64,000 nucleotides of DNA from assembly GCA_900105225.1 (NCBI GenBank), contig LT629764.1:4980501-5044500 (forward strand), written 5' to 3'. The notes below the pieces were generated by a model, which saw nothing but the letters and a program-made list of their open reading frames with translations, searched no databases and was not told the origin of the DNA. This document shows positions 60,888 to 64,000 of this stretch, one piece after another. The position numbers were made by a program, and so were the translations under genes. This stretch comes from Paenibacillaceae bacterium GAS479 (GTDB taxonomy: Bacteria > Bacillota > Bacilli > Paenibacillales > Paenibacillaceae). How positions within the stretch are numbered: position 1 is the first letter of the stretch; each line of letters begins with the position of its first letter.

Positions 60888-61031
60888 AACCTTCTCTCAT
60901 CCGGACTATACCGTCGGCCTTGGACTTACACCAAGTCAGTCCCACTTCCACAGGGGGAAGCGGGAGTCGCGGGCTTCGACGCCGTAGGCGCCGTCACCGC
61001 CGGTAGGGAATTTCACCCTGCCCCGAAGGTT
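60888..61031 (-). promoter_or_regulatory. FMN riboswitch (RFN element)
   Basis: On the minus strand the conserved RFN blocks appear in order: the 5' arm CTTCGGGGCAGGGTGAAATT, then CCCTACCGGCGGTGACGG, later TATAGTCCGGATGAGAGAAG at the 3' end. P1 is AACCTTC (61031-61025) with GAAGGTT (60894-60888). The inner variable helix holds CCCGCTTCCCCC. It is complete and lies just upstream of the EamA gene, which it should repress when FMN is plentiful. Confidence 0.95.
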
Positions 61032-61160
61032 CAGATTCAGTTAGATTGCATTGTAGCATATCCGACAGCGGTCGACAAGAAAAGTTCATGGATGACTGCC
61101 TCATTGCCCCTTTAAGAGGGGTATAATGGGATAGGATATGTACATGATCAAGGAGGAAGA

Positions 61161-61547
61161 ATGGCATTGAAAAAAAGTGGATTATTTTTGCTAGCCGTAC
61201 TTATGTTCATCGTTGCGGGATGTTCGTCAAGCGCTGGGGGGCTTGATGAAGCTGCCATCGAGGCTAAAGTCGTAAGCGAGCCGGCTGCTGCTGTGGCAGG
61301 AACTCCGGTTAAGCTGATGACTACGGTAGAAGGCATTGAAGCGCTTGAAGATGCCCGAATCGTTTTTGACATTCGTGAAGAGACGGAAGAACAACTGCCG
61401 ACCCTGCTGGACGCGACAAGCCCGGCAGAAAAGCAGTACGAAACAACACATACCTTCCCGGCGCCGGGCAAGTATATCATTTATGTTCATATCTATTCCG
61501 GCGATGATATTCACATCATTAAGCGGAACGAGTTCCAGGTTAACTAA
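61161..61547 (+). CDS. FixH-like (YtkA-type) lipoprotein
   Basis: A 128-aa secreted lipoprotein. The signal peptide KKSGLFLLAVLMFIVAGC ends in the lipobox IVAGC. The mature domain is an immunoglobulin-like FixH/YtkA fold: GTPVKLMTTVEG, ARIVFDIRE, YETTHTFPAPGKYIIYVHIYSGDDIHII. Related proteins are linked to copper handling or cytochrome oxidase assembly; no such genes lie nearby, and there is no obvious Met/His copper motif beyond the two His near the end. GGAGG precedes the ATG. Confidence 0.78.
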   Translation: MALKKSGLFLLAVLMFIVAGCSSSAGGLDEAAIEAKVVSEPAAAVAGTPVKLMTTVEGIEALEDARIVFDIREETEEQLPTLLDATSPAEKQYETTHTFPAPGKYIIYVHIYSGDDIHIIKRNEFQVN

Positions 61548-61556
61548 ATGATGGCT

Positions 61557-61604
61557 AAAAAGCCGTCTGTCCACAGCGATTTGCTGCGGGCAGACGGCTT
61601 TTTT
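61557..61604. terminator. Bidirectional terminator
   Basis: AAAAAGCCGTCTG (61557-61569) pairs with CAGACGGCTTTTTT (61591-61604), between the convergent lipoprotein and Nudix genes. Confidence 0.87.
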
Positions 61605-62109
61605 ATGAAAACTCTAAAAAATCCTTGGTGTTTACATGTTTGATCTGATTTACAACGACCGAGTTTGAGTTCTCTTGGTTCGCCAACATCTCATACAACC
61701 CTTGTGGAACAAGCATCAGAGATTCATTATCTTTAAATTCTGAGATTTTTTTCCAAGTAGCGGTAAAGGTTTGTTCTCCCTCAAAGCCCCTTATCGTTGC
61801 TTGATCGTAAGCAGTCTTGTCAACGAGTTTTCCTTCGTAAATAAAATCGAATTCATGTCCGACATCACCATAATAAGGGAAAATAAGCTCAATTATTCCT
61901 AACAGTTTAACCTCGTTGATATCCAAATTAATTTCTTCCTTCACCTCTCGAATGACGGCAGATTTACTATCCTCGCCATATTCGATCGTTCCACCGACAG
62001 GGCGGTAGGTAATAATTCCGTTCTCTTCGGGGAATTCCTCAAGCAAAATGGAATCCCCCTTCCATATGATGCACAATGAAGTCGCTCGATACTTCCTAGA
62101 TTCAGTCAT
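61603..62109 (-). CDS. Nudix hydrolase
   Basis: A 168-aa Nudix-fold pyrophosphatase. The Nudix box GGTIEYGEDSKSAVIREVKEE fits GX5EX7REUXEEXGU except that the final Gly is Asn. Members cleave nucleoside diphosphates linked to another group; the substrate is not predictable. AAGGAGG is 8 bp before the ATG. AT-richer than its surroundings. Its end overlaps the 3' flank of the terminator shared with the lipoprotein gene. Confidence 0.85.
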   Translation of the reverse strand: MTESRKYRATSLCIIWKGDSILLEEFPEENGIITYRPVGGTIEYGEDSKSAVIREVKEEINLDINEVKLLGIIELIFPYYGDVGHEFDFIYEGKLVDKTAYDQATIRGFEGEQTFTATWKKISEFKDNESLMLVPQGLYEMLANQENSNSVVVNQIKHVNTKDFLEFS

Positions 62110-62290
62110 GGAAATATCCTCCTTTTCAATCTGGAAAAATTAATTATATTACAACTATTATTAGGTTGAAAAGATGCATACCGAAGACTGGGATTCGAGA
62201 TATAATCAGGAAATGATAAATGTTATTCCCATGACGGAGAAATCAGGTAAATGACATGTTAGTAATGGATTGGAACGGAGGCGCATGTAG

Positions 62291-63022
62291 ATGAAGGTTG
62301 TTTGGCTCGAGGACGAGCAAGAGCTGCTGGAAGAGGGCAGTCGATTCCTACATAGCCAAGGTTGTGAGGTGGCGGGAGCACATAGCGCGGAAGAGGCTCC
62401 AGAAATGATTGAACAGGTGAAGCCGGATTTGCTGCTTGTGGACTGGACACTGGCTGGGGTGCAGACTGGGCTTGATCTTTGCAAGCGCAATGAAAAAGAA
62501 TGGCAGCTACCGCTGCTTATGGTAACTGCGAGGGGAGATGAGTTTGATCGCGTGCTTGCGCTGGAGCTGGGGGCGGATGATTATATTCAAAAGCCATTCA
62601 GCTTGCGCGAACTGCATGCGCGCATGAGGGCGGTGCTTCGCCGCAGCGGGCGAGCATCAGGAAGAAATGATGGCCTGGAGCAGTCGGACAACGCAAATTC
62701 GGGAGAGGAACTGCATCGCGGGCGACTCTGTATTTTACCTTCACAGCATGTGGCTCTGCTTGACAATCAGCCACTGGAGTTAACACGCACGGAATTTGCG
62801 TTGCTTTATAGGTTGGCTTATCGTCCAGGACGTGTTTTCACACGGGCTCATTTGCTTGAGGAAGCGCTTGGTGACGCCTTTGCCGGTTTTGAGCGCACAA
62901 TCGACAGTCATATCCGCAATCTCCGCCGCAAGCTCGGCGATGATCCGGCAGCTCCAATTTATGTGCTGACTGTATATGGAGTTGGCTACAAGTTTAATCC
63001 GCAAATCGGTGAAGAGGAATGA
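62291..63022 (+). CDS. OmpR-family response regulator
   Basis: A 243-aa two-component regulator. The receiver domain has the acidic pocket LEDEQE at the N-terminus, phospho-acceptor Asp in LLVDWTLAG (about residue 56) and the conserved Lys in IQKPFSLREL. The C-terminal winged helix includes LTRTEFALLYRLAYRPGRVF and the wing near YVLTVYGVGYKF. GGAGG precedes the ATG at about 11 bp. The stop overlaps the kinase start as ATGA. Target genes unknown. Confidence 0.94.
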   Translation: MKVVWLEDEQELLEEGSRFLHSQGCEVAGAHSAEEAPEMIEQVKPDLLLVDWTLAGVQTGLDLCKRNEKEWQLPLLMVTARGDEFDRVLALELGADDYIQKPFSLRELHARMRAVLRRSGRASGRNDGLEQSDNANSGEELHRGRLCILPSQHVALLDNQPLELTRTEFALLYRLAYRPGRVFTRAHLLEEALGDAFAGFERTIDSHIRNLRRKLGDDPAAPIYVLTVYGVGYKFNPQIGEEE

Positions 63023-64000
63023 ACTTATCTCAGAAGTTGAGCTTTCACTCTATAAGAAAATCGCTATTGATTGCGCTGGCATTCGGTGTATTTATGACCG
63101 GGTTGATAATGGCCATGTTTGTACGGTCTTCCGATGGAAGCGAGAATGCGGAGCGGCTAGTCCTATATTGGAGTCGCTATGTGAGCCTCATCCTGGATTC
63201 AGGAGCAAGTCCACAACAGTTGGAAAAGCAACTGAAAGAGGATGCTGCTGTTTTTCCAGTCGAAGGGGGGTTCCGCCTTATTGTTCAGAACAATACTGGC
63301 GAAACAATCGCGTCCTATTCCGGATTGAAGAAGCAGATGCGAACGCTGCATCAGGCAAGTAAGCCTTATTTATTCGGCGGAACGCTTGGAGGCAATGTTG
63401 TCATCGAGTCAGCCAGCGTGACGGCACCTGCGATATGGCCCCGCGCTTTACTTGCGGGAGGTGCAGCGGTTCTGTTTGCTAGTTTAGGGGTGTGGCTGGT
63501 GCAGCGCTCCAATCGCAGACGGTTTGGCTACTGGAGCGGACGGGCTGGACAGCTTTCTCACCAGCCTGAATTGCATCAGATGGAGAGCGGAATTAATACG
63601 ACGTCTGGCGGGGGAGTAGGAATAGGAGCTGGAACTGCTAAACTAAACTCGCTGCTGCCCGAGGAGAAACAGCTTGCGGCTGGGCTGGATGAAGCAGCAG
63701 CGCTGATTCGGCAGTTGCAGACAGCACGCAAAACGATGGTCGCCGAAGTCGCCCACGAGCTGCGCACACCGCTCTCAGTCGTACGCGCGGCGCTCGACAA
63801 CGCGCTGTATGAAAGCCGACCGTTACCGCCTGAGCGCCTCGCCACGCTGTCTGAGCAGGTCGGCTCGATGAGCCGACTCGTTCAGGATCTACAAGATCTG
63901 ACGCTGTCAGAAAGCGGCAGCTTGCGGTTGGAGAAAAGTTGGTTCCAGCCTGCGGCCGTTGCGACAGCCATTTTGGAGCTGCTGGAGCCTGAGGCGGAGG
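63019..64000 (+). CDS. Sensor histidine kinase (partial, runs off the window)
   Basis: The first 327 codons of a membrane histidine kinase, cut by the window end. One N-terminal membrane segment (LLIALAFGVFMTGLIMAMF), an extracytoplasmic sensor of about 100 residues, and a second segment (ALLAGGAAVLFASLGVWLV) are followed by a linker without a clear HAMP domain and the H box VAEVAHELRTPLSVVRAAL with its phospho-accepting His. The ATP-binding domain must lie beyond 64000. The ATGA overlap with the response regulator makes them a cognate pair. Confidence 0.92.
   Translation, partial: MNLSQKLSFHSIRKSLLIALAFGVFMTGLIMAMFVRSSDGSENAERLVLYWSRYVSLILDSGASPQQLEKQLKEDAAVFPVEGGFRLIVQNNTGETIASYSGLKKQMRTLHQASKPYLFGGTLGGNVVIESASVTAPAIWPRALLAGGAAVLFASLGVWLVQRSNRRRFGYWSGRAGQLSHQPELHQMESGINTTSGGGVGIGAGTAKLNSLLPEEKQLAAGLDEAAALIRQLQTARKTMVAEVAHELRTPLSVVRAALDNALYESRPLPPERLATLSEQVGSMSRLVQDLQDLTLSESGSLRLEKSWFQPAAVATAILELLEPEAE

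Overview
The window looks like chromosomal DNA of a low-to-mid GC Gram-positive spore-former of the Paenibacillaceae (Paenibacillus or a close relative). The evidence is strong AGGAGG-type ribosome binding sites, frequent TTG/GTG starts, an LtaS-type sulfatase, a Bacillus-type FadR box, a glpG-free deo/pdp/tdk nucleoside cluster and many intrinsic terminators. This placement is an inference from gene content. I saw no tRNA, rRNA, CRISPR array or prophage.

Layout. 1-4.1 kb: LTA-synthase-like sulfatase, lactonase, SDR. 4.2-5.3 kb: an IS30-family insertion. 5.4-13 kb: an accessory region of single genes (AraC regulator, nucleotidyltransferase, VOC protein, phosphotransferase-like P-loop protein, DUF3626, GNAT, CGNR regulator, DinB, AlkX-like DNA glycosylase). 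Its 6.3-9.6 kb part is clearly AT-rich and carries two copies of a 55-bp double-hairpin repeat. 13.1-24.1 kb: a complete reductive pyrimidine degradation locus (PreT/PreA dihydropyrimidine dehydrogenase, dihydropyrimidinase, carbamoyl-beta-alanine hydrolase, omega-aminotransferase, malonate-semialdehyde dehydrogenase, PucR regulator) ending in an unrecognised 80-aa protein. 24.8-30.9 kb: nucleoside salvage and catabolism (deoC, deoB, deoD, pdp, M42 peptidase, tdk). Together the two blocks would carry nucleosides to free bases and pentose phosphate, and then pyrimidine rings to beta-alanine and acetyl-CoA.

31-41 kb: mixed housekeeping genes, including a divergent HPr-like protein, an alpha/beta hydrolase behind a 250-nt structured attenuator leader, two convergent small-membrane-protein/HAD genes, an MpsC-family protein, a degenerate histidine-kinase-like protein, glutaminase and a membrane PDZ-Lon protease, followed by micro-proteins and a repeat-rich spacer. 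41.7-55.8 kb: a full fatty-acid beta-oxidation regulon. fadR-etfB-etfA-dienoyl-CoA reductase runs leftward and fadF-fadN-fadA-fadE-lcfA-thioesterase runs rightward, from a shared region with a perfect FadR-type palindrome. 56-64 kb: HTATIP2-like oxidoreductase, DinG-like helicase, alkyltransferase-like protein, an EamA transporter behind an FMN riboswitch, FixH-like lipoprotein, Nudix hydrolase, and a two-component system whose kinase runs off the window.

Most worth a second look: (1) the unidentified switch-like leader at 32.5-32.8 kb; (2) the FMN-riboswitch/EamA pair, a predicted flavin or flavin-precursor importer; (3) the Pyd locus with its small orphan protein and candidate operators; (4) several repeat families. 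Many start codons were moved inward to an internal ATG, GTG or TTG that has a well-placed Shine-Dalgarno.
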